Shown piece after piece: positions 23,211-34,899 of a stretch of DNA of 64,000 bases. The position numbers and the translations under genes were made by a program. Within the stretch, counting starts at the first letter, position 1; every line of letters begins with the position of its first letter. Source of the DNA: Eutreptiella sp. 'Long Island Sound 2002'. Lineage: Eukaryota; Euglenozoa; Euglenophyceae; Eutreptiales; Eutreptiaceae. The stretch is from positions 36,803,833 through 36,867,832 of the forward strand of contig OZ038391.1 in the NCBI GenBank assembly GCA_964036045.1, in the 5' to 3' direction. The notes beneath the pieces were generated by a model. It did not search any database, was not told the DNA's origin, and saw only the letters and a list, made by a program, of their open reading frames with translations.

Positions 23211-23716
23211 TTTGTGGGCTCATGGGAGGGTACGCCGGAATTTATCGGGGACTCAGGGGGGGGTATGCCGGAAGTTTGGGGCTCAACGGGGGGGTATGCT
23301 GGTGCTTTTGTAGGGTCAGGGGGGGGTATGCATGAACTTTTGTGGGCTCGGGGGGGGGGATGGCGGAACTATTGCGGGCTCAGGGGGGGGGGGGGGCAGG
23401 GCGGAAATTTTCCAGGGCTCACGGGGGGGTATGCCGGAACTTTTGTGGGCTCAGCGCGGGGCTTTGTGGGCTCATGGGAGGGTACGCCGGAATTTATCGG
23501 GGACTCAGGGGGGGGTATGCCGGAAGTTTTGGGGGCTCAACGGGGGGGTATGCTGGTGCTTTTGTAGGCTCAGGGGGGGGTATGCATGAACTTTTGTGGG
23601 CTCGGGGGGGGGGATGGCGGAACTATTGCGGGCTCAGGGGGGGGGGGGGGCAGGGCGGAAATTTTCCAGGGCTCACGGGGGGGTATGCCGGAACTTTTGT
23701 GGGCTCAGGTAGGTAT
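23211..23716 (+). repeat. ~252-bp tandem duplication beside LINE copy 1
   Basis: Two near-identical copies (about 23211-23462 and 23463-23716) each start with TTTGTGGGCTCATGGG, the same bases as the LINE target-site duplication. The duplicated block therefore starts exactly at the insertion junction. The second copy is not preceded by LINE sequence. Confidence 0.75.
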
Positions 23717-26700
23717 ATGCCGGAACTTTTGTGGGGGTTCAAGGGGGGGTATGTCGGAACCTTTGTGGGCTTTATTGTGCGCTTTGGGGGGGGGTATGCC
23801 GGAACTTTTGCGGGCTTGGGGGGGGGTATGCCGGAACTTTTGTGGGCGCAAGGGGGGTATGCCGGAAGTTTTGTGGCTCACGGGCTGGTATGCCGGAAAT
23901 TTTGGGGGCTCAAGGGGGGGTATGCCGGAACTTTTGGGAGCTTGGCGGGGATATGCCGGAACTTTTGTGGGCTCAGTGGGGGGTATGCCGGAACTATTGT
24001 GGGCTCAGGCGGGGGGATTCCGGACCTTTTGTGGGCTTAGGGAGGGGTATGCCGGAAGTATTGTGGGCTTAGGGAGGCTATGCCGGGACTTTTGCGGGAT
24101 GAGGGGGGGGTATGCAGGAACTTTTGGGGGCTCAGGGCCGGGGTATGCCACAACTATTGTGGGCTTAGGGGGGGGTATGCCGGAACTTTTGCGGGCTTAG
24201 AGGGGGGTATGCTGGACCTTTTGTTGACTCAGGGGGGGGTTTGCCGGAACTTTTGGGGGGTCAGGGGGGGGGTATGCCGGAACTTTTGGGGGCTTGGAGG
24301 GGGGTTTGCCGGAACCTTTGTGGGCTGAAGGGGTGGTATGCCTGAACTTTTGTGGGCTCAAAGGAGGGTATGCCGGAACATTTGGGGGCTAGGGGGGGGT
24401 ATGCCGGAACTTTTGGGGGCTCAAGGGGGGTGGTGCCGGAGCTTTTGAGGGCTTCGAGGGGTGGTATGCCGGAACTTTTCTGGGCTCACGGGAAGGGTAT
24501 TTCGGAACTTTTGTGGGCTCAGGAGGGGCTATGCCGGAAATTTTGTGGGCTCGGGGGGGGGGGTATGCCAGAACTATTGTGAGCTTAGGGGGGGGTATGC
24601 CGGAAACTTTTTGGGCTTAGGGGGGGTATGCCGGAACTTTTGTGGGCTCAGGGGGGGGGTATGCCGGAAATTTTGGGGGCTCAGGGGGGGGGTATGCCGG
24701 AACTTTTGGGGGCTTGGGGGGCATATGCCGGAACTTTTGGGGGCTCAAGGGGGGGTATGCCGGAGCTTTTGTGGGCTCATGGGAGGGTATGCCGGAAATT
24801 TTGTGGGCTTAGGGACGGTATGCCGGAACTATTGTGGGCTTAGGGGGGGGGTATGCCGGAACTTTTGGGGGCTCAGGGCCGGGGTATGCCAGAACTATTG
24901 TGGGCTGAGGGCGGGCTATGCCGGAACTTTTGTGGGCTCAGGGGGGGGTATGCCGGAACTTTTGGGGGCTCAAAGGGGGGGTATGCCGGAACTTTTGGGG
25001 GCTTGGGGGGGGTATGCCGGAACTTTTGTGGGCTTAGAGGGGGGTATGCGAAAACTTCTGTGGGCTCAGGGGGGGGTATGTCAGTACTATTGTGGGCTTA
25101 GGGGGGGGTATGCCGGAACTTTTGTGGGCTTGGGGGTGGTATGCCGGAACTTTTGTGGGCCCACAGGGGGGTATGCCAAAAACATTTGGGGGCTCAGGGG
25201 GGGGTATGCCAGAACTTTTGGGGGCTGGGGGGGGTATGCCAGAACTATTGTGGGCTTAGGGGGGGGTATGCCGGAACTTTTTTGGGCTTAGGAGGGGGTT
25301 ATGCCGGAACTTTTTGGGGCTCACAGGGGGGTATGCCGAAACATTTGGGGGCTCAGGGGGGGGGTATGCCGGAACTTTTGGGGGCTGGGGGGGGTATGCC
25401 GGAGCTTTTGTGGGCTCAGGGGGGGGGTATGCCGGAACTTTTGTGGGCTTAGGGGGGGGTATACCGGAACTTTTTTGGGCTTAGGGGGGGGTATGCCGGA
25501 ACGTTTGTGGGCTGAGGGGGGGTGTATGCAGGAACTTTTGGGGGCTCAGGGCCGGGGTATGCCAGAACTATTGTGGGCTTAGGGGGGGGTATGCCGGAAC
25601 TTTTGCGGGCTTAGAGGGGGGTATGTTGGAACTTTTGGGGGCTCAGGGGGGGGTTTGCCGGAACTTTTGGCTGGGTCAGGGGGGGGTATGCCGGAACTTT
25701 TGAGGGCTTAGGGGGGGGTATGCCGGAACGTTTGTGGGCTCAAGGGGGGGGATGCCTGAACTTATGTGGGCTCACTGGGGGCCACGCCGGAACATTTGGG
25801 GGCTCAGGGGGGGGTATGCCGGAACTTTTGGGGGCTCAAGGGGGGGTATGCCAGAACTTTTGTGGGTTCAGGGGGGGGTATGCCTGAACTTTTGTGGGCT
25901 TAGGGGGGGGGTATGCCGCAAATTTTGTGGGCTCATGGGGGATATGCCGGAACTTTTGGGGTCTCACGGGGGGGGGGTATGTCGGAACTTTTCTGGGCTC
26001 AGGAGGGGCTATGCCGGAAATTTTGTGGGCTCGGGGGGGTATGCCAGAACTATTGTGGGCTTAGGGGGGGGTATGCCGGAACGTTTTTGAGCTTAGGCGG
26101 GGGTATGCCGGAACTTTTTGGGGCTCAGGGCCGGGGTATGCCAGAAGTATTGTGGGCTTAGGGAGGGCTATGCCGGAACTTTTGCGGGCTGAGGGGGGGG
26201 TATGCAGGAACTTTTGGGGGCTCAGGGCCGGGATATGCCACAACTATTGTGGGCTTAGGGGGGGGTATGCCGGAACTTTTGCGGGGCTTAGAGGGGGGTA
26301 TGCTGGAACTTTTGTTGACTCAGGGGGGGGGTTTGCCGGAACTCTTGGGGGGGTCAGGGGGGGGTATGCCGGAACTTTTGGGGGCTTGGAGGGGGGTTTG
26401 CCGGAACTTTTGTGGGCTGAAGGGGGAAATGCCTGAACTTTTGTGGGCTCACATGAGGGTATGGCGGAATATTTGGGGGCTAGGGGGGGTATGCCGGAAC
26501 TTTTGGGGGCTCAAGAGGGGGTGTGCCGGAACTTTTTTGGGCTCGGGGGGGGTATGCCGGAACTTTTGGGGGCTTCGAGGGGGGTATGCCAAAACTTTCC
26601 TAGGCTCACGGGAAGGGTATTTCGGAACTTTTGTGGGCTCAGGAGGGGCTATGACGGAAATTTTGTGGGCTCGGGGGGGGGTATGCCAGAACTATTGTGG

Positions 26701-28192
26701 GCTTAGGGGGAGGTATGCCGGAACTTTTGTGGGCTCAGGGGGCGGGTATGCCGGAAATTTTGGGGGCTCGGGGGGGGGTATGCCGGAACGTTTGGGGGCT
26801 TGGGGGGCATATGCCGGAACTTTTGGGGGCTCAAGGGGGGGTATGCCGGAGCTTTTGTGGGCTCATGGGAGGGTATGCCGGAACTTGTGGGGGCTCAAGG
26901 GGGGGTATGCCGGAACTTTTGTGGGCTCAAGGGGGGGTATGCCGGAAATTTTGTGGGCTTAGGGAGGGTATGCCGGAACTTTTGTGGGCTTAGGGGGGCT
27001 ATGCGAAAACGTTTGTGGGCTCAGGGGGGGGTATGCCAGTACTATTTCGGGCTTAGGGGGGGGTATGCCGGAACTTTTGTGGGCTTAGGGGGGGGTATGC
27101 CGGAACTTTGGTGGGCTCACAGGGGGGTATGCCAAAAACATTTGGGGGCTCAGGGGGGGGTATGCCGGAACTTTTGGGGGCTCAAGGGGGGGTATGCCGG
27201 AACTTTTGTGGGCTCAGGGGGGGTATGCCGGAACTTTTGTGCGCGCGGGGGGGGGGGGTATGCCACAACTATTGTGGGCTTAGGGGCGGGTATGCCGGAA
27301 CTTTTGTGGGCTGAGGGCGGGGTATGCCGGAACTTTTGGGGGCTCAGGGCCGGGGTATGCCAGAACTATTGTGGGCTTAGGGGGGGGTATGCCGGAAATT
27401 TTGCGGGCTTAGGGGGGGATATGCCGGAACTTTTGTGGGCTCTGGCGGGGGTATGCCGGAACTTTTGGGGGCTCACGGGAGGTTTGCGGGCTTGGGGGGG
27501 GTATGCCGGAGCTTTTGTCGGCTCAGGGGGGGGAATGCCGGAACTTTTGGGGGCTCAAGGGGGGGGTTTCCCGGAAATTTCGGGGGCTTGGGGGGGGGGA
27601 TGCCGGAACTTTTGAGGGCTCAAGGGGGGGTATGCCGGAACTTTTGTGGGCTCGCAGGGGGGGGTACCCCGGAAATTTTTTGGGCTTAGGGGGGGGTATG
27701 CCGGAACATCTGGGCTCTCAAGGGGGGGTATGCCGGAGCTTTTGTGGGCTTAAGGTGGGGTATGCCGCAACTTTTGGGGGCTTGGGGGGGGTATGCCGGA
27801 ACTTTTGGGGGAGCAAGGTAGGGTATGCCGGAGCTTTTGTGGGGTTATGGGGGGGTATGCCGGAAGTTGTGGGGGCTCAAGGGGGGGTATGCCGGAAATT
27901 TTGTGGGCTCAGGTGGGGGTATGCCGGAGCTTTTGTGGGCTCAAGGGGGGGTATGCCGGAAATTTTGTGGGCTTAGGGAGGGTATGCCGGAACTATTGTG
28001 GGCTTAGGGGGGGGTATGCCGGAACTTTTCTGGGCTCACAGGGGGGGGGATGTCGGAAGTTTTGTGGGCTCAGGAGGGGCTATGCCGGAAATTTTGTGGG
28101 CCCGGGGGGGGGGTATGCCGGAACTATTGTGGGCTTAGGAAGGGGTTGCCGGAACTTTTGTGCGCTTGGGGGGGGTATGCCGGGACTTTTGT

Positions 28193-28206
28193 GGGCTCAG
28201 GGGGGT
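28193..28206 (+). repeat. Target-site duplication, left copy (LINE copy 2)
   Basis: GGGCTCAGGGGGGT precedes the (GTT)n tail and recurs exactly at 28943-28956, where the array resumes as GGTATGCC. The T after the G-run is an uncommon unit variant, which makes the 14-bp duplication more convincing. Confidence 0.72.
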
Positions 28207-28942
28207 GTTGTTGTTGTTGTTGTTGTTGTGAGGGCACCCAGCACGTGCCGGCGGGAGAAATTGCCGGACAAGCTGTCCCTGGGCAGGGCGCAAGGGAGCA
28301 GTCGGCCGGCGTCACGCTGGCCGGGCGTGTGCCGACGACGACCGAGGGGGGGGGGGGGTTCCGCCTTCTATCTGGGGGGGGGGGGGGGGCGCGCGTCGCT
28401 GTGAGAGGGACCACCTGTCCGTGTGACCCTGGTTCCCTCCCCCGCCGTGGGGGGAGGGCGAAACGGAGGCGGGATGGGGGGCGGGATGCAGGGACCACCT
28501 GTACGGGGACCCGCGGGGCCCCGGCTCCCCTTGCTGCCAGCCGCCACTCCCCCGCAACAGGGGAGGGGGCTACGTCCTGTGCGGAGGTGGAGTAAGGGGG
28601 GTGGAGGGGGCGGGGACTATGTATGGTCTATCCCCTGGTGCCCGTCCCTGTGTCCCGTGTGCGGGAGGCCGCGCGGCACGGCCGGCGGGGGGGTTCAGCC
28701 CTGGGTCGGGCGCGTGGGTAGCGGCGGGCGGCCGAGGCGGAGGCGGCGCCATGCGGGTGCGGGGCCCGTGGCGGTCGCGGGGTGGTGTGGGCGGACCGGC
28801 CGGCGGCCGGCAGTGGCCCTAAGAGCCCCACTCCATGGGGTCGGCGGGCGCGCCGGGGGCACGCGCCCCGCGCAGGCCTGGCCGTGGGGGGCGCGTGTGC
28901 AAGGGCGTCGGCGCGCCCGATGGGGGCCCCACTGCGGGCCGC
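28207..28942 (-). mobile_element. 5'-truncated LINE copy 2 (3' UTR with one internal repeat unit)
   Basis: A minus-strand LINE 3' end with an (AAC)7 tail (28207-28227 on +). The first 150 bp match 56117-56270 closely. The middle part (about 28360-28620) is diverged from the right-hand LINE, suggesting a second subfamily. From about 28620 it again matches: the GGTGCCCGTCCCTGTG block, then one copy of the GC-rich unit that is tandemly repeated at 56800-57470. It has no coding capacity as judged from the intact relative. It is flanked by a 14-bp target duplication. Confidence 0.83.
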
Positions 28943-30271
28943 GGGCTCAGGGGGGTGGTATGCCAGAACTATTGTGGGCTTAGGGGGGGGTATGCCGGAA
29001 CTTTTGCGTGCTCAGGGCGGGGTATGCCGGGCCTTTTGCGGGCTTGGGAGGGGTATGCCGGAACTTTTGTGGGCTCAAGAGGGGGTATGCCGGAACTTTT
29101 GTGGGCTCACAGGAGGGTATGCCGGAACGTTTGGGGGCTGAGGGGGGGGTATGCCGGAACTTTTGGGGGCCCAGGGGGGGGTATCCCGGAGCTTTTGTGG
29201 GCTCAGGGCGGGGTATGCCGGAACTATTGTGGGCTCGGGGGGGGGGTATGCGAGAACTATTGTGGGCTTAGGGGGGGGTATGCCGTAACTTTTTTGGGCT
29301 TAGGGGGGGGTATGCCGGAATTTCCGGGGGCCACGGGGGGGTATGCCGGAGCTTTTATGGGCTCATGGGGGGGTATGCCGGAACTTTTGTGGGCTCAGGG
29401 GGGGCTATGCCGGAACTTTTTTGGGCTCGGAGGCGGGTATACCGGAACTTTTGTGGGCTCAGGGGCGGGTATGCCGGAATCTTTGTGGGCTTGGGGGGGG
29501 CTATGTCGGAACTTTTTTGGGCTCGGGGGCGGGTATGCCGGAACTTTTAGGCGCTTAGGGGGGGGTATGCCGGAACTTTTGGGGACTTGGGGGGGGGTAT
29601 GCCAGATTTTTTGGGGGCTTTGGGAAGGGTATGCCCGAACTTTTGGGCGGTCAGAGGGGGGTGTGCCGGAACTTTTCTGGGCTCACGGGGGGGTATGCCG
29701 GAACTTTTGGGGGCTCAGGGGGGGTAATGCCGGAACTTTTGGGGGCTCAGGGTGGGGTATGCCGGAACTTTTGTGGGCTCAAGGAGGGGTATGCCGGAAC
29801 TTTTGTGGGCTTAGGGAGGGGTATGCCGGAACTTTCGGGGGCTCAGGAGAGGCTATGCCGGAACTTTTCTGGGCTCGGGGGGGGGTATGCCGGAGCTTTT
29901 GTGGGCTTGGGGGGGGGGTGTGCCGGAACTTCTGTGGGCTTAGGGAGGGGTATGCCGGAACCTTTGTGGGCTTAGGAGGGGTATGCCGGAACTTTTCTGG
30001 GCTCAAGGGGAGTTATGCAGGAACTTTTGTGGGCTCAGAAGAGCTCTGCCGGAACTTTTGTGGGCTCGGGGGGGGTATGCCGGAACTATTGTGGGCTTGG
30101 GGGGGGGGTATGCCGGAACTTCTGTGGGGTCAAGGGGGGGCTATGCCGGAACCTTTGTGGGCTTAGGAGGGGTATGCCGGAAATTTTGTGGGCTCAAGGG
30201 GGGGTATGCAGGAACTTTTGTGGGCTCGGGGGGGGGCTATGCCGGAACTTTTGTGGGCTGGGGCGGGGGGG
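28943..30271 (+). repeat. G-rich ~31-bp minisatellite, block E
   Basis: Short array block, same unit and orientation, between LINE copy 2 and the second SINE-like repeat. The first 14 bp are the right half of the LINE target-site duplication. Nothing else was seen. Confidence 0.94.
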
Positions 30272-30459
30272 TACTTGGCTAACCGGGTACCCCCGCTCAC
30301 AGGATCCGGCTCCGCACGATTCGGTTCAAAGTGGTCGAAGCCAATAGGTTTTGCCCACATACTACTACTAAGCGTCCGCACTACATACATCTGGTTAGAC
30401 ACACCTGGTTTCTTATGGATGGCGCCCAAGCGAAGCGCGGCGTGGGAAGGTTGGGTAAG
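30272..30459 (+). mobile_element. Short dispersed repeat (SINE-like), copy 2
   Basis: About 188 bp homologous to 19679-19880 in the same orientation, with clear but imperfect identity (TACTTGGCTAACCGGGTA start, CACAGGATCCGGCTCCGCAC, TTTTGCCCACATAC, TGGATGGCGCCCAAGCGAAG). It lacks the tRNA-like tail of copy 1. The array resumes at GGAACTATTGTGGGC. It has no coding capacity. Two copies at different array positions show this is a dispersed family, not a one-off fragment. Confidence 0.62.
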
Positions 30460-32967
30460 GAACTATTGTGGGCTTGGGGGGGGGTATGCTGGAACTTCTG
30501 TGGGCTTAGGGGGGGGTATGCCGGAACCTTTGTGGGCTCAAGGGGGGTATCCCGGTAAGTTTGGGGGGGGGATGCCGGAACTTTTGGGCGGTCGAGGTGG
30601 GGTATGCCGGAACCTTTCTGGGCTCACAGGGGGGTATGCCGGAACTTTTGGGGGCTTAGGGGGGGTAATGCCGGAACTTGTGGGGGATTAGGGGGGGGTA
30701 TGCCGGAACTTTTGTGGGCTCAAGGGGGGGTATGCCGGAACCTTTGTGTCCTCATGGGGGGGTATGCCGGAACTTTTGAGGGCTTGGAGGGGGTATGCCG
30801 GAACTTTTGGGGCCTCAAGGGGGGGGTTAGCCGGAACTTTTAGGGGCTCGGGGATGGATATGCCGGAACTTTTCTGTGCTCAGGGGGGGTATGCCGGAAC
30901 TTTTGTGGGCTTAGAGAGGGGTATGCTGGAACTTTTGGCGGTTCAGGGGGGGGGTATGCCGGAACTTTTCTGGGCTCACGGGGGGGTATGCCGGAACTTT
31001 TGTGGGCTCGGGGGGGGGGTATGCCGGAACTTTTGTGGGCTTAGGGGGGGGTATGCCGGAAATTTTGGTGGCTTAGGGGGGGGTATGCCGCAACTTTTGT
31101 GGGCTTAGGGGCGGGTATGCCATAAACTTTTGTGGGCTCAGGGGGGGGGTATGCCGGAACTTTTGGGGGCGCAGGGGGGGGTATGCGGGATCTTTTGGGG
31201 GCTAGGGGGGGTATGCCGGAAGTTTGATGGGGTCAGGGGGGGGTATGCCGGAACTTTTGGGGGCTTAGGGGGGGGTATGCCGGAATTTTTCTGGGCTCAG
31301 GGGGGGTATGCCGGAACTTTTGGGGGCGCAGGGGGGGGGGTATGCCGGATCTTTTTGGGGGATAGGGGGGGTATACCGGAAGTTTTATGGGGTCAGGGGG
31401 GGGTATGCCGGAACTTTTGGGGGCTCACGGGGGGGTATGCCGGAACGTTTGGGGGCTTAGGGGGGGGTATGCCGGAACTATTGGGGGCTCAAGGGAGGGT
31501 ATGCCGGAGCTGTTGTGGGCTCAGGGAAGGGTATGCCGGAATTTTTGTGGGCTTAGGGGGGGCTATGCCGGAACTTTTGTGGGCTCAGGGGGGGGGGTAT
31601 GCCGGAACCTTTGTCTGCTCATGGGGGGTATGCCGGAACTTTTGGGGGCTTGGGGGGGTATGCCGGAACTTTTGGGGCCTAAGGAGGGGGGTATGCCGGA
31701 ACTTTTGGCGGCTTGGTGGGGGTATGCCGGAACCTTTGGGGCCTAAGGGGGGGGGGGATGCCGGAACTTTTTGGGGCTCAGGGATGGGTATGCCGGAACT
31801 TTTGTGTGCTAAGGGGGGGGTATGCCGGTACTTTTGTGGGCTTAGGGAGGGGTATGCCGGAACTTTTGTGGGCTTAGGGAGGGGTATGCAGGAACTTTTG
31901 GCGGCTCGGGGGGGGGTATGCCGAAACTTTTGTGGGCTCACAGGGGAGTATGCCGGAACTTTTGTGGGCTCGGGGGGGGTTTGCAGGAACCTTTGTGGGC
32001 TCAGGGGGGGGGGTATGCCGGATCTTTTGGGGGCTAGGGGGGGTATGCCGGAACTTTTGTGGACTAATGGGGGGGTATGCCGGAACTATTGGGGGCTCAA
32101 GGGAGGGTATGCCGGAGCTTTTGGGGTCAGGGGGGGGTAGTTTTATGGGGTCAGGGGGGGGTATGCCGGAACTTTTGTGGGCTGAGGGGGGTGTTTGCCG
32201 GAGCTTTTGGGGTCTTAGGGGGGGGTATGCCGGAACTTTTGGGGCCTTTGGGGGGGTATGCCAGAAGTTCTAGGGGCTTTGGTGGCGGTATGCCGGAAAT
32301 TTTGTGGGCTTAGGGGGGGGTATGCCGGAACTGTTGTGCTCTCAGGGTGGGTATGCTGGAACTTTTGGGGGCTCGGGGGGGAGGGTATGCCGGAACTTTT
32401 GTTGGCTCACGAGGGGGTATGCCGGGACTTTTGGGGGCTCAAGGGGGGTGGTATGCCGGAAATTTTGAGGGCTTAGGGGGGGTATGCCGGAACTTTTGTG
32501 GACTAATGGGGGGGTATGCCGGAACTATTGGGGGCTCAAGGGAGGGTATGCCGGAGCTTTTGTGGGCTCAGGGGGGGGTATGCTGGAATTATTGTGGGCT
32601 GAGGGGGGCTATGCCTGACCTTTTGTGGGCTCTGGGGGGGGGTATGCCGGAACTTTTGTGGGCTGAGGGGGGTGTTTGCCGGAGCTTTTGGGGTCTTAGG
32701 GGGGGGTATGCCGGAACCTTTGGGGCCTTTGGGGGGGTATGCCAGAAGTTCTAGGGGCTTTGGTGGCGGTATGCCGGAACTTTTGGGGGCCTAGGAGCGG
32801 GTATGCCCGAACGTTTGTGGGCTCAGGGGGGGTATGCCGGAACTTTTGCGGGCGCAGGGGGGGGTATGCCGGTACTTTTGGGGGCTCAGGGGGGTTATGC
32901 CGGAACTATTGGGGGCTCAAGGGGGGGTATGCCGGAGCTTTTGTGGGCTTATGGGGGGGGTATGCCG

Positions 32968-33475
32968 GAACTTGTAGGGGCTTAGGGGGCGGTATGCCGG
33001 AACGTTTGGGGGCTTTGGGGGGGTATGCCATAACTTTTGGGGGTTTTGGGGGGGTATGCCGGAAATTTTGTGGGCTTAGGGAAGGGTATGCCGGAACTGT
33101 TGTGCGCTCAGGGTGGGTATGCCGGAATCTTTGGGGGCTCAGGGGGTGGTATGCCGGAACTTTTGGGGCCTAATGGGGGGGGTATGCCGGAACTTTTGGG
33201 GGCTCAGAGGGGGGTATGCCGGAACTTGTAGGGGCTTAGGGGGCGGTATGCCGGAACGTTTGGGGGCTTTGGGGGGGTATGCCATAACTTTTGGGGGTTT
33301 TGGGGGGGTATGCCGGAAATTTTGTGGGCTTAGGGAAGGGTATGCCGGAACTGTTGTGCGCTCAGGGTGGGTATGCCGGAACTTTTGGGGGCTCAGGGGG
33401 TGGTATGCCGGAACTTTTGGGGCCTAATGGGGGGGGTATGCCGGAACTTTTGGGGGCTCAGAGGGGGGTATGCCG
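32968..33475 (+). repeat. 254-bp tandem duplication within block F
   Basis: Copies at about 32968-33221 and 33222-33475 share the same order of variant units, including TATGCCATAACTTTTGGGGG and GGGCCTAATGGGGG. They differ at few positions (GGAATCTTT against GGAACTTTT near 33125/33379). The same block reappears near 34981-35235 inside the larger duplication. Confidence 0.8.
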
Positions 33476-34899
33476 GAACTTTTGTGGGCTCACGGGGGGG
33501 TATGCCGGAACTTTTGTGGGCTCAAGGGGGGGGATGCCGGAACTATTGTGGGCTTGGGGGGGGTATGTTGGAAATTTTGTGGGCTCAAGGGGGGTATCCT
33601 GGGAAGTTTGGGGGGTGAGGGGGGGGTATGCCGGAACCTTTGTGGGCACAAGAGGGGGGTATGCCGGAACTTTTGTGGGCTCGGGGGGGGGTATGCCGGA
33701 GCTTTTGTGGGCTTAGGGGGGGGTATGCCGGAACCTTTGTGGGCTCAGGGGGGGTATGCCAGAACTTTTGGGGGCTTGGGGGGGGTATACCGGAACTTTT
33801 GGGGCCTCAAGGGGGGGGTATGCCCGAACCTTTGGGGGCCCAGGGGGGGGTATGCCGTACCTTTTCTGGGCTCGCAGGGGGGTATGCCGGAACTTTTGTG
33901 GGCTCAGGGATGGGTATGGCGGAACTTTTGTGTGCTCAGGGGGGGGTATGTCGGAACTTTCGGGGGCTCAGGGATGGGTATGGCGGAACTTTTGTGTGCT
34001 CAGGGGGGGGTATGTCGGAAAAGTGGTGTGGGCTCAGGGGGGGGTATGCCGGGACTTTTGTGGGCTCAGGGGGGGGGTATGCCTGAACTTTTGTGGGCTG
34101 TGGGGGGGGTATGCCGGAAATTTTGTGGGCTTAGGGGCGGGCATGCCGGAACTGTTGAAGCCTCAGGGGGGGGGGTATGCCGGAACTTTTGTGGGCTCAG
34201 GCGGGGTATGCCGGAACGTTTGTGGGCTTAGGGGGGGGGTATGCCGGAAATTTTGGTGGCTTACGGGGGGGTATGCCGGAACTTTTGGGGGCTTTGGGGG
34301 GGGGATGCCGGAACTTTTGTGGGCATAGGGGGGGGTATGCCGGAATTTTTGTGGCCTCAGGGGGGGCTATGCCGGAACTTTTTTGGGCTCAGGGGGGGGT
34401 ATGCCGGAACTTTTGCGGGGTTGGGGGGGGGTATGCTGGAGCTTTGGGGGCTTAGGGGGGGGTATGCCGGAATTTTTGTGGGCTTAGGGGGGGGGTATGC
34501 CGGAAATTTTGTGGGCTAAGGGGGAGGTATGCCGGAACTTTTGGGGGCTCAAGGGGGGGTATGCCGGAGCTTTTGTGGGGCTTCGGGGGGGGTATGCCGA
34601 GTCTTCGGTGGGCTCAAGGGGGGGTAAGCCGGAGCTCTTGTGGGCTCAGGGGGGGCTTTTCCGGAACTTTTGTGGGCTCTGGGGGGGGGGTGCTTGAAGT
34701 ATTGTGGGCTCAAGGGGGGCTATGCTGGAACTTTTGTGGGCTCGGGCGTGGGTATGCCGGAACTATTCTGGGCTTAGGGGGGGGTATGCCGCAACTTTTG
34801 TGGGCTTAGGGGGGGGTATGCCGGAACCTTTTTGGGCTCGGGGGGGGAGGTATGCCGGACCTGTTGGGGGCTTAGGGGGGGGTATGCCGGAACTTTTGG
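33135..34899 (+). repeat. ~1.75-kb segmental duplication within block F, copy 1
   Basis: Ordered variant units from about 33135 recur at an offset of 1764 bp. The offset drops to about 1729 after a 34-35 bp loss near 34020, where copy 1 has an extra TGTCGGAAAAGTGGTGTGG unit. Apart from that they are almost identical, so the duplication is recent. Confidence 0.82.

Larger units (their letters stand above)
23211..28206 (+). repeat. G-rich ~31-bp minisatellite, block D
   Basis: Same unit. It begins with a local tandem duplication of about 252 bp (23211-23462 and 23463-23716). That duplication contains unusual units (TACGCCGGAATTTATCGGGG, and a G-rich unit GGGGCAGGGCGGAAATTTTCC). The rest is ordinary array with no other feature. 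Confidence 0.94.
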
